A stretch of 64,000 nt of DNA from Scortum barcoo (GCA_023238725.1 CM041546.1:15714483-15778482); one strand, 5' to 3'. Shown: positions 30,121-43,730, counted from the stretch's first letter. Made by a program: numbers and translations. The notes: generated by a model not told the origin, from the letters alone.

Positions 30121-31600
30121 GCTTTCTTGAGAGGAGTGTAAATAAGCTAGGCTGATTTCAAACTGGGAGTTGTACACAATCAACTTCCACTTCTTTTTAA
30201 TGAATGTGCTGAAGTTAAAACTCATAGCTGTATATAACTATTTATATGAACTTTGTGTAACCCTCGTCTCAGATGTTGTTTTAACTTATGAAAAAATGAA
30301 CTCATAACTCATGTTTGTTATTGCATGGAACTTTTTTAATAGAACTATCCCAGGACTTGTATGATTCCTACCCCTGGTAGGTCTAAACTGCTTTAACAAG
30401 ACACTATTAACAAGGAGGCTTGAGGAGGTGTGTGAAGGGAGAGTTCAATGGGATGTGCAGAAAAGGAATTGTTTTTCTCCACTTATCAGTGCTGTAATTT
30501 TTGTACAAAAACTAAATGTATTAAATTACTTGATGAATGCATGAACACTGTGTGTATGCCACTGTGTGAAGTCGCTGGGAGAAGCGAAATTATTTTTTAA
30601 CCTTTGTGCACAAGTGTTAATTGCCCACAATAAAGATGACTGTCACCAGAAACAGAATACTGGAGAACTGGCTTCTATAAAAATACTTAATAAGAATTAC
30701 AGACAGATTTTAAGAGGTGTTTTTGTTTCAAAGACAGACCTGGTGCAGGATTAACACATTTAGCTGAGTAAAACTTTCGAACAGGGATTTTTGTAAAATG
30801 AGCTGCTGGGGGATTTAATTCATACTGCTTCACGAAACAGTCATAATGATGAATTACAGTGTTCTCCAGTTAAAATGGAAAAGCAAGTGGTCTTTTGTTG
30901 GTCTCCCCGCTGTGAATTTAACTCATAAGTCTATTCGTTCTATGTTTGATACCTTTAAATCAATCATAAATCATTGTATCACTCTACTGGGTGCTCCCTG
31001 TTCTTTAGAATGAGACTCAAATCTATTGGCCAAGTGCAATAACAGCACCAATGACCAACAACAAAAATAAAATGTCCATATAGAAGTGAAGTGTGTTTTT
31101 TAAAGTTGTATTAAAAACATTCATCAATCAATTGTCATTGCTGGGGTCTTGAATGCAGTGGGACCTACAGATAAAAGCTTATGAATTGTTTCACTTTTTA
31201 TTAAAATTTATAAAGATTACAATACAAACAAATACCCATAAATATCATGGTATAAAGTTTAATATTTATTTTTCAGAGTCTGACAAGTTTCAAAGCATTC
31301 TTCTTCTCATTTAGATTAAGTAGTAAATAATAATAAAAATCATTTAGTTAATTCAGAGAAATTCTCAGATTTTTCAAATAAATATTATGTTGTTTCAGTG
31401 TGTTTATCACAAAATCAGCAGTTGTCATGATCGAGGCTTCAATTAAGGACTATAAAGTGGACTTGCTTGACTTTTGGGGCATTTAGAAATATAACAAATG
31501 TTAAGCCTTATCTTTGGAAACAAATTAAAAAATGTTGTTTCTGGTAGACAGATATAATCCCAAAACAAAGACTGCGGATAAAAGTGGTAAACGCTCATCA
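30121..31600 (+). other. Zinc-finger gene 3' UTR and AT-rich intergenic DNA
   Basis: AATAAA at 30629-30634 is the likely poly(A) signal. The rest to about 31600 is AT-rich. The word TATTGGCCAAGT (about 31025) recurs at about 61641 and resembles a common fish repeat tail. No gene is seen. Confidence 0.5.
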
Positions 31601-32060
31601 AAGTTCACCTGTCGTTCACCTGTTTATGCTTCAGCTACCAGGGCGCTAATGCAAAACACGGAGTGTCCCAGCAAGGCGGATCGCTACTCTTTTCGTCAGT
31701 CTTGCGTTCAAGACAGAAGCTCCACCCGCGAGGGGAATCTGAACGTACAAAACAAACGTACCTTTATTTTTAGCGGGCAGAGCACGCGCATGAACGCTCC
31801 TGATGACGCACAATAATTTAACGGAGTTTGTGTCGGAAAAACAAAACTAAATGTGTTTTGTTTTGTTTAATTTATCTTAAAACGAAGGAGTCTGGGGTTC
31901 AGAGACGTTTAAACATTTAAAATCCGGCAGATACAAACAGGTTGGACCAAGTGTTGGTGACTGAAATTAAAACTGCAGCTGAGGAAGAGCGAAAACAAGC
32001 TAGCATGTTAGCAAGCTTAGTTATTGTAAATTAGTAAAAAAGTGGTTTCTTCAGGCGACA
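31600..32060 (+). promoter_or_regulatory. Possible relic promoter of the decayed zinc-finger gene
   Basis: This moderately GC-rich patch with CpGs (31610-31810) is followed by a cluster of GCTAGC/TTAGC words (about 32000-32022). The arrangement mirrors the upstream end of the intact zinc-finger gene. No clear donor-acceptor pair was established. Confidence 0.25.
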
Positions 32061-32597
32061 AGTTTTAATACATTGTTGAAGTGTATGTATGCCGAAAGCA
32101 CTGCATGAAGTTGTTTTAAACCCCGACCGTGGTACATGTTTAATAGGTAAGTTCAATGTCCTGAGATCCTTCAGTGTTTACTCATTATGTATTTCACTCT
32201 CACACATCAGTTTACATGATCATTTAATACAACCTGGCATCTTATTTACAAAAACAATCAGCCCCTTCTAAAAAATAATTGTAGCTCCTTTACTTTATGA
32301 AACCTAGAATAATAAAAAAAAAACCTTTGAATAATTCAACTTCCTTATTGACAAGTCTGAGGCTTGCGTATGTGTCCATGCATAAGATGTTTAGTATGAA
32401 TTGGGTCCTACAGATTCAGGCATATAATACAATACATATAATAACCTCCTCACTCTGTTTTAAAAACAAATTGAGAAAACGTGACACATTTCAATTGCAC
32501 ACTGATACATTTAATGCACATCTAAGTGAGCATGCATGCATCATGCAGCATATTATCCTACAGAAATGATCACAGTAATAGTAAAAAAACTCCCAAA

Positions 32598-35480
32598 ATG
32601 ACCTTACAGCCAGATGAAGGTAAAACTTCAGATACAGGGACCTCTAGTGGCATGCAGGTCATTTCCACGAGACACATCAAGGAGGAGATCTGCATTAAAT
32701 CACAGCTTTTCAGCATACAGCAAGTTACTTTATTTTTCTATTTGCACGGTAGCAAGGGTTTTGGCAAGCTTGCATTAGCTTCTGTCTTCTCTGTCTATAG
32801 GTAGTTTCTTTTACACTGAAGAGAAGAGAAAGGCAGCAGGTAAGATTTCCCAGTCTGCCAAGAGGGGACTTCAAAAAGAAGAGAGGACTCCCATATTGGT
32901 AAGATGAAGATCCACGCTTTGAAAAGGGTACTGTGTCACCCTAAAAAGACTGAAACAACACCATCGGATGAGAAACAACTATGGTTGGACAACAGAGTAA
33001 TCTAACTCTTCGGCCCAATAAGAGACACACAGTTATTAACATGATGGAGTCTGCAAAAAGAGAACAAGGACACCCTAAAACCTTCCCTTCACAAAGTAGA
33101 GAGGAGTTGAAAACAGGAGGGCGTGAGCTGGACTGATGTTAACTGTAAACAAGTCAAAGAGGAGCCAGCAGACCCTGAGACACATGAAATCTGCCACGTA
33201 ACAAAGTTTGGGAATTGGGAATTTGAAAGCCTGGAGGCATTCGTTAAGGGAGAGACTGAGCCACGCTTAACTGGACAGCATGAGGAGACGCCACAAGCTG
33301 AGGCAGTGGAAAGCAGCACAAGTAAGCCGCCGCACATCTAATCTCTTACTGATCCTCCTCAGTGCAGCTACATCCTTCATTTGAAGGGCTTTTTTAAAGC
33401 TCACTTTTTACCCATTAGAATGTGTTTCTTGCTCAGACCAGTACAGATTTGTTTTGGGGATACAGTTGTAGTTAACTATTTTAATTGATTATTTAAACTT
33501 TTATAGATCTCTTCTTTGTTTTTTTTTATCTTGAATACAGGTAACTAAATTTGAAGCATGTTGTTATAGTAACTTAACTGCCTTGTGCCTTCATTAAATT
33601 AGTTCTGAATTAATAAAAAGACTAACTCTAGCAGGTAAATAAGCAATTTCTGCTATTTTTTTGCTGTTTTTGATGCTGTAGATAATGTTCAATCTCAGCA
33701 TACTTAAATCTACACAGATTCAGATTGGCCTGTATGTGGTCTGTTTACAGTAGCCTGCTGCTGACCTTTAAATTAAATCAGAGAGTTTTGTTAATAATAC
33801 AACTTTTGTTTTTGACAGCTATAACTGACAGTACAGTTATAGCTGTCAAAAACAAAAGTCCCTCATCCACAACTCTTCCATCATCATTAAACCCTGCAGA
33901 ATAACTCAAGCAAATATTTTGAGCGAGAGAGATGTTGGATTATGTGTGGTCCTTAAAACTGATCTAAGTTGTTTTTACAGTGGAGGTTCAGCATGGATTG
34001 TGTGGACAGTCACATGATTTATTTCTTTTCTAATTATATGCTCATATGCTAAATATCACGGTTGCAAAAGATAGAAGTCCCAGCAGGATCACAGACCTCG
34101 GGCAATTAGCTGTTATTGACCCAAAAACAAGGATTTGTCCTGTAAAATGCTTTCCTCAAGGAAAAGACTCCTACCGGCCCTGCTGTTGTTAAAAATCAAA
34201 ATGGTATCACTGAGAGATTCTTCATAGTTTAAACACTTCATCATGATCATTTCACCATCCCAAGGTTTTCATGTTTCGTCTTAATAAACAACAGATAAGC
34301 AAATTTGCTGAGTTTTCCCAAACTGACTGTGTTTTGTGAATAATAAGTTCTAAACACCAAAGATGTTTGATTTGAGTTTTGCAGTTTGTTTTGTAGGTGA
34401 CTCACCAACCTGCTGTCACTGGCACTTATAAGTCCTGACAGGCATATCAATATTTATAATAATGTGATATAATAAGAATATTCAGTATGCCGTACGAAGA
34501 ATAAAATGGTATTTTTAGTGTCTACAAGGCAAAGAATTATAATGAGCAGCAAAACATGGAAAAAACATATTTGGGTCATTTTTGGTAAGATTTTGAAATG
34601 TGTATGTTTGTGTGTATGAATAGAGGATGTGTTGTCTACCTGATCATTTACCATTCGTTCAGTGCAATTACCTGCCTTCTGAATTCTGTCTAGTTGTTAA
34701 TTGGTATGGCCCTTTTCTCTCCAGCTTTGTCTCTGCAGGAGCCTCCAGAGTGGGTCTGGCTTCATGTAGCAGCATGTCAAGTATCATCACTGGGATTAGG
34801 ACTATTGTATAGTTAAGACAAGTGTCCTCTAGACATCAGTCCTTAAAGTACTCCCCAGTACTTGACAGTCCTCAGTGCAGTGCTACTTTCCAGACACAGT
34901 TCATAAGAAACAGGCCCATCCCTCTGCTCCACACAGGAAACTCCACACATTCCCAGTCTGTGCTCGCAGCCTTGATTACCTGAAGAACTTGAGGAATCAC
35001 TTAGAGTTGACACAACATGTCAGTTCATATCTTCAACACTGTAGACAGAGTTTTTGCAGGTCCTGGGCCCGTGAGTCACGTCAGTGTGTTGGTAAGAAAA
35101 GCTCAAAATTAGCTCAACCTGAACAGGCAACACAAAAATCCCTTGTAAGGTTTACCAACATCTTGTCACGCTCCTGACCAGTTTACAAGTTTGTGGTAGC
35201 ACATGACTCTACACACAGGTGAAAAGTGTCAGACCTGTAAAGAGTGTGGAAAGACCAAGCAAATTCTGTAAATGCAGGAATATACAAACAAGATTCGAGA
35301 CCTATAAATGTGAGGTGTACAAGAAAAAAACAGTATTTTGCATTAACACATGTTTATGCATACAGGTGAGAATCACAAATGAATATGCAATAGCTTTTGT
35401 ATTCAGGAGATATATTAAAAACTGTACTGTGAAATTTTTATTTACTGTCAGACACAGACTAAGCAGGTTTTAGTTGTGGC
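32598..35480 (+). pseudogene. Decayed C2H2 zinc-finger gene, paralogue of the intact upstream gene
   Basis: Three pieces remain in the order of the intact gene. One at 32598-32700 encodes MTLQPDEGKTSDTG and HIKEE. One at about 33123-33321 encodes an acidic segment with QVKEEPADPE and ends at a donor-like A|GTAAGC. A finger remnant at about 34880-35470 aligns with fingers 2-4 of the intact gene: HPSAPHRKLHTFPVCARS and DYLKNLRNH match HPSAPPRRLYPCPTCARS and QYLKNLKNH. Zinc ligands are lost (the first Cys of the CPTC-equivalent and the final His), and the frame breaks downstream. From 35219 only scraps such as KCQTCKECGKT remain, with stops. It is best read as a dead tandem duplicate. Confidence 0.72.
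33802..33859. repeat. Perfect 26-bp inverted repeat with 6-bp loop
   Basis: The arms are 33802-33827 and 33834-33859, exactly complementary, separated by ACAGTA. It lies in an intron-like gap of the decayed zinc-finger gene. There are no flanking target-site duplications that I can confirm. It could be a miniature foldback element, a snap-back replication product or an RNA hairpin. Confidence 0.92.
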
Positions 35481-36060
35481 ATATTTATGTGGACATTTAC
35501 TGCTTTTGGACTTTGAAAAATTGTGTTCTTAAAAATGCCAATAAATTATACTTTATGTACTTAAATGTGTTGTATTTGAGTGTATGTGCAGAAAGCAAGA
35601 AGTTAGGATAATAAATACCAACTCTTTCCAAATGACAAAAGAAACCCAAATCCAAAACTAAATACATGACAAAACTCTAAAGAGGAAAACACAACTTAAA
35701 TAATAAAATTCATGAAAAACAATATTGGAAAGAAGATAAATGTTTTAAATGTATTGTTTTTTTGTTTGTTTTTTTTGTTCCTCTTGCATTTTATTTCCTG
35801 TTTGGATGGGAACATACAGTATATCTGCCTCTAGTAGGGCAGTCATCAGAGGAAAACCTTGCTCACACATTCATTTACACCCAGGATATGCATCACTAGG
35901 ACAGGGGCCACAACCAAACCTGTCTCGGTCAATTCAGTGGGAATTGGTCTATTATTTTTATGTCCGCAATTACGAGGACAGAGCAGTAACTACGACTCCA
36001 GCGCAGATAACAAAGATATATTTAGTAGTAAATAATATTGACTGTACCTTTGTTTAAAGC
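35481..36060. other. AT-rich intergenic sequence
   Basis: No gene seen. A T-rich run with TTTG repeats lies near 35755-35780, and an AATAAA occurs at 35540-35545. The rest is unremarkable. Confidence 0.5.
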
Positions 36061-38200
36061 TGGAATCAATACTTCTTAAAGCGTGTCCATTTTTCATTTA
36101 GCTGCGTCATGTCTGTGCGGAGGAGGGGCAGAGAGATGAATGGGTGGATTCTCTAATTCCCTCTGTTGCAGTTATCATAATTGTTGAACAACCACGGTTT
36201 TTAAAGATCGGGCTCGAGGAGAGGCAGGCCACACAAAGAAAGTTAATAGATTTGGAAAATTGAGATAGATTGCACAGCAGCCGTTTTTGGAATGTTCCAT
36301 CGTCGTGGCAGGCAGATGGACAAATATGATCCGGGGGATGAGGAGGTGGGGGTGGACCAGGGTATGCCGCAGCACACGAACACGGGGCGGCAGAGAATGC
36401 ATCCTGACAAATAAAGGTGTTACTGTTTACCCTTTCTGTGCGGTGTGTGTATCATCATCTGGTGGGTGATAGCCGGATGCATCACAGTTTGAGGCCTGCG
36501 TCGGCTTCAGAGGAGATGAGTCGGCCAGTGGATTCTTCCTCAAAGGCCGCAGCAGAACGGCAGTAGTTCCTCTCTTGAGGCACCAGGGGGAAATGGATAG
36601 CTGTAGAAAGGAGGCTTCGGGGAATATGGGAGCTTGGGAAATGTCTCTCACTCTGAAGTTTGGGCCCATTTGTTAAAACTAGGATGTGGAATAAGCCTGT
36701 GGTCAGCATTGCATATAGAAAATATTTTTGATGTCCCATTGTAAAGCAACATCATACCTCCTCCTCCATCATAAACAGTGTTGTTCCAGCTGATAGTACT
36801 CCCTCTGCAAGACCTCTGACCCTGTCATTTGTCTGCTGACGATGGCTTTTAGAACCTCCTAAAGGATATTTTACAGCAGTGATTTATCCGGAGGGGCCTA
36901 TATTTGTTCCATCCGTTTTGATACCGGTCATTGTTTTCACATTTGATGCATTCAGGCTTTTCTCTGCTCCTCAGAAATCTTTCCCATATCCAATTTTCGC
37001 CTTTCCCGTGTCCAATTTTCCCTAATATTCAGATGATTATGGCACAATGCTTTCCTTTCCCCCCTTTCAGCATTCCACTCTCTTCTTCTGCACCTATTTT
37101 CCCCTGATTCTCTTTCACTCTCTTCCTTCGATTCTGACATCCAGCTACATGATATGAATGTTTACAGTGACATTATGTTTAATCAGCGCAGATATAGATA
37201 CACTGCGGTGGCTGAGAGTCGACTGCAAATCATCCACAAATCGAAACATAAAACCATACATTTACTTAGCCTTTCCTGTCCCAAAACCAAATGGCAAACA
37301 CATTTTCAATCTGCCCCCTTTGACAGACAGTTGATAGTGTTTTAGGTTGCTGTCTGAGAATTAAATTACCCCGTATTGAATCGTATAAAAGTCCAGTTGA
37401 GGGGATTTTCTTTTTGTGATGTAATTTGAGCTATCCAATTTTCCTTGTATTTACTGTCTATATTTTTGTAAATTTGGCAGAGGAACACACTATGTGCGTT
37501 GGCGCTGGGTGTCACTGGTGTCGTCACGCTACGGCGGTTTTGGTGTTGGCTGGCCTCGGAGGTCAGTGTGTGGGAAGAGATGGTGGCTCTGCAGGGCTTT
37601 GCTGCGGCTCTTGGCCTGTCCCTTTGGGCTCCGGCAGGCCCACATCCACTCCTCTTATTCATGAAGGGGTCAACGCACGGGTCAAAACACACCATTTGAC
37701 TCCCCGCAACACACTGGTGTGTGTGGGCGTACATGAAACCGGGTATTTTGTGGGCCTTTGGTAAGCTGCAGCTCGTAGCGGCTCTTACTTCTTTCCCTCT
37801 CAAGTCCAAATGTGCCTAAAAGCGAGGCTCACACAAAGGAAGGGGAGAGAAAGCGCCATTAAATTGTGTTGTATTGAGTGCTGAGAGTGGGTTGCCGAGT
37901 TACACATAAAGAGATGGAAAGACGCTGTTTATTCCCTATTAGTATCACCACATTGACAGGTTGGTCAAGAGGTAAGGAAGATTTCTCTCTCCCTCAAACA
38001 CCTCTCATGCTAGCACTGTGAAACTACGCTGGTCGAGACTAATGTGTTCCCCGCCAAACCGGCCGCTACCGTGGTGACTCCTGGAGTGGATCTCTTGACC
38101 ACGGCCTCCCTCCTCCTCTCATCCTGCTGTAACCTCTTGCTCTCTCTGTCTCTTTAGTGGAGGGATAGAGATGTGGAGGGCGAGAGAGACTGACAGTGTG
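36060..38200. promoter_or_regulatory. Complex unique non-coding block, candidate conserved elements
   Basis: Base composition changes from AT-rich filler to balanced, repeat-poor sequence with TAAT cores and CpGs, for example around 36150-36350, 36470-36720, 37470-37710 and 37990-38100. Open frames within (such as 37426-37764) lack any domain or splice pattern. It looks like clustered regulatory DNA, but that judgement is by eye only. Confidence 0.3.
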
Positions 38201-38229
38201 CGCTCCCCTGCTCAGTAAATATGAACTGC

Positions 38230-38520
38230 ACCCAGCAGACAGACTCATTCATCACAGGGGGAAAGAGGGGGGAAAAGGGGGCGGAGAGGCAGGGTGGAGG
38301 GATATCGAAAGGACTAAGAGAAATGTCCAAAAGACAGAGAGAGGGAGGGAGGAAGGAGAGAGGTGGGAGGAATAGGAAGCAGATGGAAAGAGGATGAAAG
38401 AAAGGAAAGTGTCCAGGGTGAAATGAGTGGGAGAAAAAGATAACAGTCTGAAAAGGGGCAGAGAGTCTTGGATGATTGAAAGATACAAAAAGGAGAGCGG
38501 ATCGGGAGGAGAAAACCTCA
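38230..38520. repeat. Polypurine tract (+ strand)
   Basis: About 290 bases consist mostly of G and A, with GAGAGG and GGAGGGAGG runs. Such asymmetric tracts can adopt triplex (H-DNA) structures. They also create long spurious open frames on the minus strand. Confidence 0.8.
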
Positions 38521-38699
38521 AGCACAGGAAAACTGATGAAATATCTGAGGACATTTTATATCTCATCACCAAGAGATCTTGTGTTGTGATCACTGCCTCT
38601 AAGCATCTTGTTATGAGATCAGCATTTGTTTTGCTGCCCCACAGTCAGGAAGCTCCAGTCTCACTCTGACTTGTTGCTCTTCACATTTTGACCTTGAAT

Positions 38700-41390
38700 A
38701 TGCACTCTAGAAAATGCGCTAGGATCTGGAGGTCATGTTGAAATCCTGCAAACTTAATTCTAAGTCCTACTTAGTCATGTGGTGACAAAATGTTATAGCT
38801 GTCTAAACTTAATTTATCGTTACATTTTATGCTATTCTAGCTCCATGCTGGCAATGTTTTCTCTTTTCTTGTTTTGTCCACAAATCCCATGAAAAGACTA
38901 TAACCAGCAAAGTCTGTCTCTCTAAACTTTCCAGCTTCTCTTAGCCCCAGGACCATTTATTCCTTCTGAAGACTAAATTGTTAGCAAACAATACTCAAAC
39001 ACAAGTAAATAGGATGTTTTTGGGTGGCACAATTTTCAGTAGCGAATTTGGTGCACTGGTGAGTATTTACAGCAGCAAGTCTGTTTGAGATTGACTTTAA
39101 ATAACCTACATGACCATTGTCATGAAGGAATATGTCACAGTGCGAACAGTGTGGTGGTTTTGCACTACATGGAGAAATGTGTTGTTTTAGGCCGGTTTAA
39201 TTTTGAAATGTTTTAAGTGAGTACTGAAATACGCCAATACGTCTGCAAATGGAAGTATCAAAACTGCAGCTGACAGCAATGCAAAAGATGCATTTGATGA
39301 CTGAGTTACAAACAGTATTTAATGTGTATTGATTATTGACTCATGCCCAGTGGAAAACAGATCAATGTAGCTTTTAAGATTGGTCACAAATATTGATATT
39401 AAAACTGCAGCTTATATTCTTGGACCTCTTACATACTTTAGGCATTGTTAGCCCAGTTCTTGGATATTGGCTAAACACTAATGGAAATTATCCCTACTTG
39501 TGTTCAGTGTCACCCCTGTCAAGTACTTGTAATATGTTTTGTTAGAGGTGCCCTTGAAATGCCATCACTTACAGCTGTCCTTCAGATTTACTTGTATTTT
39601 TACTAAAGGTTTGAATGCTCCAAGTGAATGCCACAGCAAATGAAAGGAGACAAAAACAACCAAATCTTTCTTAAAAATCCCAGAGTCCTTTGCCCTTTCC
39701 GGTCCATGTCCTCAATTTCCAACAACTTCCCCCTCTTCACTCCCACCAAAACCACCTCCTCTCTCCATCTTTCTCCACTCCGCAGAAAGACAGGAGAGAG
39801 GGAAGATGATGTGTGACAGATGCCATATTTCGACTTTCTGTCAGAGAGATTAATATTGACACAGTGTGTTTCTTACCAGGGGCTTCTTGACTGTGTGTGT
39901 TGGGCTTTGATTTCATTATCCTCTGCTCAGCCACTTTTTTCTTAAGAATCAGACAATAACAGATGTGGCGACTGAAATAGAGACACTGATATTGGAGGGG
40001 CTGACTGAACAACTCATATTGCTTGGTGGGTCGGCCATCAGTCCTGTTTGCTGTGGAAGTGTAAACCCCCCAAGGATACCAAGAGCACAGAGACCCTTCA
40101 ATTTTATCAACCTCTTCAGCTCGACAGTAGCATGAGCCGTAAGCCATTGTACATGGTGTACATTGAAATATGTTTGAGCTAGTTTAGTAGGATATCATTA
40201 TTATAATGTGGAATGTACATATACTTTACTTGAAATACATTTCTAGGGTACTAATTTTTTTCCACTCTAAAATTCTACACACATTTCTGCCACATTTCAG
40301 ATCCAAGTATTATACTTGTATGTGCTTTGCGACTTAGAAAATCTATTTGAGCATATCAGTGATATGAATATTGTTATACAGTAAATATTCAATATGACTG
40401 ATACAAGGTTTTTAAGGTTTGATATTGATGTTTGAGTTTTTAAAAGTCTGATAGCTGTATACAAGCATTTGTGAGAGCATTTGTTTAAGCATTACAACCA
40501 CGAAATGTACTGAGTGGGACATTTTATACTTAAAAATAAAGTTCTCTCAAGTGGACAAACTGAGGTAATTCAGAAACGCTGACTCCATTACACAAAAATA
40601 TCTTTGGCAAAACTGTGCTGCAATTATTGTTGACATTGTTGACACATACACTGATACAGATCTATAATAAGCTAAAATCAGCTGATATCAGTTTAACTCT
40701 GATATAATATAGCTCAAATTAACTTTACTTCTGCTAGGCTCAACATTCAAAAGCTTCTTCTACATAAATGTGTCAGTAGTTAGGGATGCATTATATATTT
40801 AGCTTATATTTTTGGCAAATAGAAGAGAAAATGTAATTATTGTTAATGTTCTGATAATGTGGACTGCAGATGTGACCTGAAACCAGAATCTGAAAGGTGT
40901 TCGGTTCTCATGGAGAAGACAAAAATTGAATTAAAAAATTGAGTCTGGAGTATTTTTAGAGTAAATAATCTAATGTTTTTTTGTAGTTTATATATGTATG
41001 TCAAAGCGAAAATGAGAGATCATTTTAAAATTAATTCTATGGTAGTATTGTTTGTTAATATATAATTAGGAATATGCAGATGGTAAAGGCTGTTTACACA
41101 GTGAGGAGAAAACTAATATATTTAACGTATTGTAATATTGGCATACAACAACCAGATCAGTGCATCTCCATCAATAGTAGAAACCCAGACATATATGAGA
41201 AAATAGTGCTTACAGAAGCCATTTTGTCTGCATGATGACTACTTTTACTGATACTTAAAGAAACTGGCTGTGTGTGTGAGAGATTGTGTTGCCCAGATTT
41301 CAGGACTTACTCCTCAGTCAGGTCTTCTTAGGTACTCACATGTTGGATGATCCTCAATCCCCTCCTCCCTTCCCCTCCGTCTTTACCTGC
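38700..41390. other. AT-rich desert, no gene seen
   Basis: The composition is 60-70% AT by eye, without microsatellites, coding frames or recognisable repeats. A short pyrimidine-rich patch lies at 39725-39780. A minus-strand open frame at 39737-40147 has no family signature. Confidence 0.55.
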
Positions 41391-41394
41391 CTGT

Positions 41395-41720
41395 TTGGGC
41401 TGTATTTGGCTGAGTGTAATAAGATCAGATTGATTCAAATGTAATTCCTTTGTTGATCTGAGCAATCTACAAGTGGCTCCATGTCTGCAGGCCAAAGCTC
41501 ACCGGCCTTCATCTCCAACTTGTAAGCCTCTGAGAACTTTCCGCCGTTTATCGAAACATTTCTGGGGTGGATACAAGAGATGGATCCTACAGCTTCCTGA
41601 TTTTGTAATTTCAAAGCACGGGGCTCGCTGTTAGTGGGAGAATAAAATCAATAGGCCTCTCTGGAGAGGAGTAGGTGTAGCTTGTAGTCCTATGATATGA
41701 GAGAGGATCCCAAAACAGGA
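41395..41720. promoter_or_regulatory. Candidate conserved non-coding element A
   Basis: Complex, repeat-poor sequence with GATTGATTC, TTTGTTGATCTGA and TTATCGAAAC words sits between AT-rich filler and a purine/pyrimidine patch. No coding potential. The call is compositional. Confidence 0.3.
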
Positions 41721-42609
41721 AACACAGCCGATGGAGGAGGAAATGGGGAGGAGCAAAGCAGCTTCAGCGCATAAACAAATAGAAAGCAAAACAGGAGAGA
41801 TAATGCAAGAAGGAGACAAGAGACCGATGGGGGAAACAGTTGTCGCCAGAGACTTTTATTGACTTTCCCCCCCTCCTCCTCTTCTGTCCACGTGACTACC
41901 AGATAAATTCACATAGAGAGAGAGAGGGGTAGTGAGGGGAGAGAGAGAGAGAAATGAGAAAATAAATTACTCTGGAAAGATATGACGATAGGCTACACGC
42001 GGCTTTAAATCTAAAAGGGAATTCGCGACACACTCGACCAATTTGTCACTGTGCTTTTTGCCTCTTTTCATTTCTTTTTTTGGTACTTTTCTCCCCTATT
42101 ATTTTTCACCCCCTCAATACCCCGATGCCCCTAATTTACCCCACTTTTCCCGTGTAGGTCTGTCCAATTCTTCTTCACTCCATGTTTTCCAAATTTATTC
42201 TTGAGGACCTACGTGTCGTGCAGCTGTCATGTGAGGATATAGGTTTTCTTTGCTCCTTTATTTCTTTCTTTCTTTCTAACCTACCTGTCATAAAAGGTGT
42301 TTCCCTGTGTCCAAGTCTTTACGTGTCTGTTTGTAATTTATGACAAATCCATAAATCCATCCACCTGAGCTCCTCTTTCAATAGGTTTCCCTTCATCTGT
42401 AACTACAATCAGATTTGTGCCTCTACCTCCTCCTCCTCCACAAACATGGGTCTATCAAAATCTGAGAAAAAGGAGGAAATGAGATGCATCGTAAAAAAAA
42501 AAGAGAATGAGCTGGCCTACGGTAAAGGATGTCTAGAAAAGAGGTGGAAGAATGGAATGGAAAAGAGAAAAGAAAGAAAACGCAGACTTAAAGTATACCC
42601 CCCTCTCTT

Positions 42610-42910
42610 TTATTTAATTTAGACGCCAGGCGAAAATCGATCCTGCCATTCGATACGCAATCCGAATCAAGGCGAATTAAGCGGGCGGCGGAAATTAACT
42701 CTGAAAATATTTTTGATGGAGTGGCTTGTAGTCTCTCGGCCAAATGGACTGCAAAGTGGAACAAATGACAGGGGCCTAGTGGTGGAGACAGCGCCGCTCC
42801 ATCTTCCATTAGGCCGTAATGGGATAGGTCCAGCCCCCTAGCTCGACTCGGCTGCATTAATCAAAACAGCCGCTATATGAAGATTTATGGTTCTCCACTC
42901 CAGCGAAGCC
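42610..42910. promoter_or_regulatory. Candidate conserved non-coding element B
   Basis: High-complexity block with paired homeodomain-type cores (GGCGAATTAAGC, GGAAATTAACTC, GCATTAATCAAAA), closed by a CT tract at 42992-43010. The open frame 42588-42857 on the minus strand shows no domain. Confidence 0.35.
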
Positions 42911-43559
42911 GGAGCCGGAGCCAGTTCTCGGTGTGTATGTTTGAAGGAGGGGGTCGGGAGTACCCCCCCTACCCCACTCCCCTCTCTTGCCTCTCTCTCT
43001 CTCTCTCTCTCCATCCGTCCTATAGACTTTGCCCCTACCTGTGGGCCTATACACAACATGCGTGTCGCGCCTTTATGCGCACACACCTTTAATCCCGATT
43101 CTGTGTAATCGCATCTTGTCATTTTTGTCAACAGGCGTGTCAAGCCCTGATTCTTTTGTTGACTTGGTAATATAATAGCCAGCCTATATGCACTAGTATT
43201 GCACTTGATCAAATATTATGTTAAGGAAATAAAAAAAAGCTTCTAAATGACCTTCAGATGACATAAGACTAGCCATAAACAAAAACCCAGACATTTATCC
43301 TTTCCTTTAAAAATGAATTATATATGATCACATCTTCATTAGTTTAATGCTTCACAGATTTATGTGTGTGAAATGTCAGTCAACTCGTCTCCGGGTACAA
43401 ATAACGTGCTAGCTCCCAGCTCTGTGGGTCTGCCCTCCACACAGCCCTGATTATGTGTTTTTGATTTGCTGTTTTGTAGTTTTCCAGTGTTTTTTAGGGG
43501 GGGGGGGGTGCGTCCTCCCCGAGACTCTGAGCTGTATGCTTCGCCCGTCATCACCTCTC

Positions 43560-43730
43560 AGCCGTCCAACATAACAGCCGGCAGACAAACAAAATGGGCA
43601 TCCTCTGGCGTTCAGTAGTGAGACTTTAGATTACAGCCCATATTGCTGCGGCTCCTCTCTCCATGGCAGCCTATTAGGAGCATATAGCCCGGTGAGCAGG
43701 CCGCCGCTGTGACGAGCCAAAGGGACAGAC
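43560..43730. promoter_or_regulatory. Candidate conserved non-coding element C
   Basis: Unique sequence with AACAAAATGG, TTAGATTACAGCCCAT and CCTATTAGGAG words, following a run of G at 43498-43508. No repeat and no frame. Confidence 0.28.

Noticed and set aside
37426..37809. Overlapping 112- and 147-residue frames on opposite strands
   Set aside because: Neither has a domain, splice context or codon character; the block looks like complex non-coding DNA.
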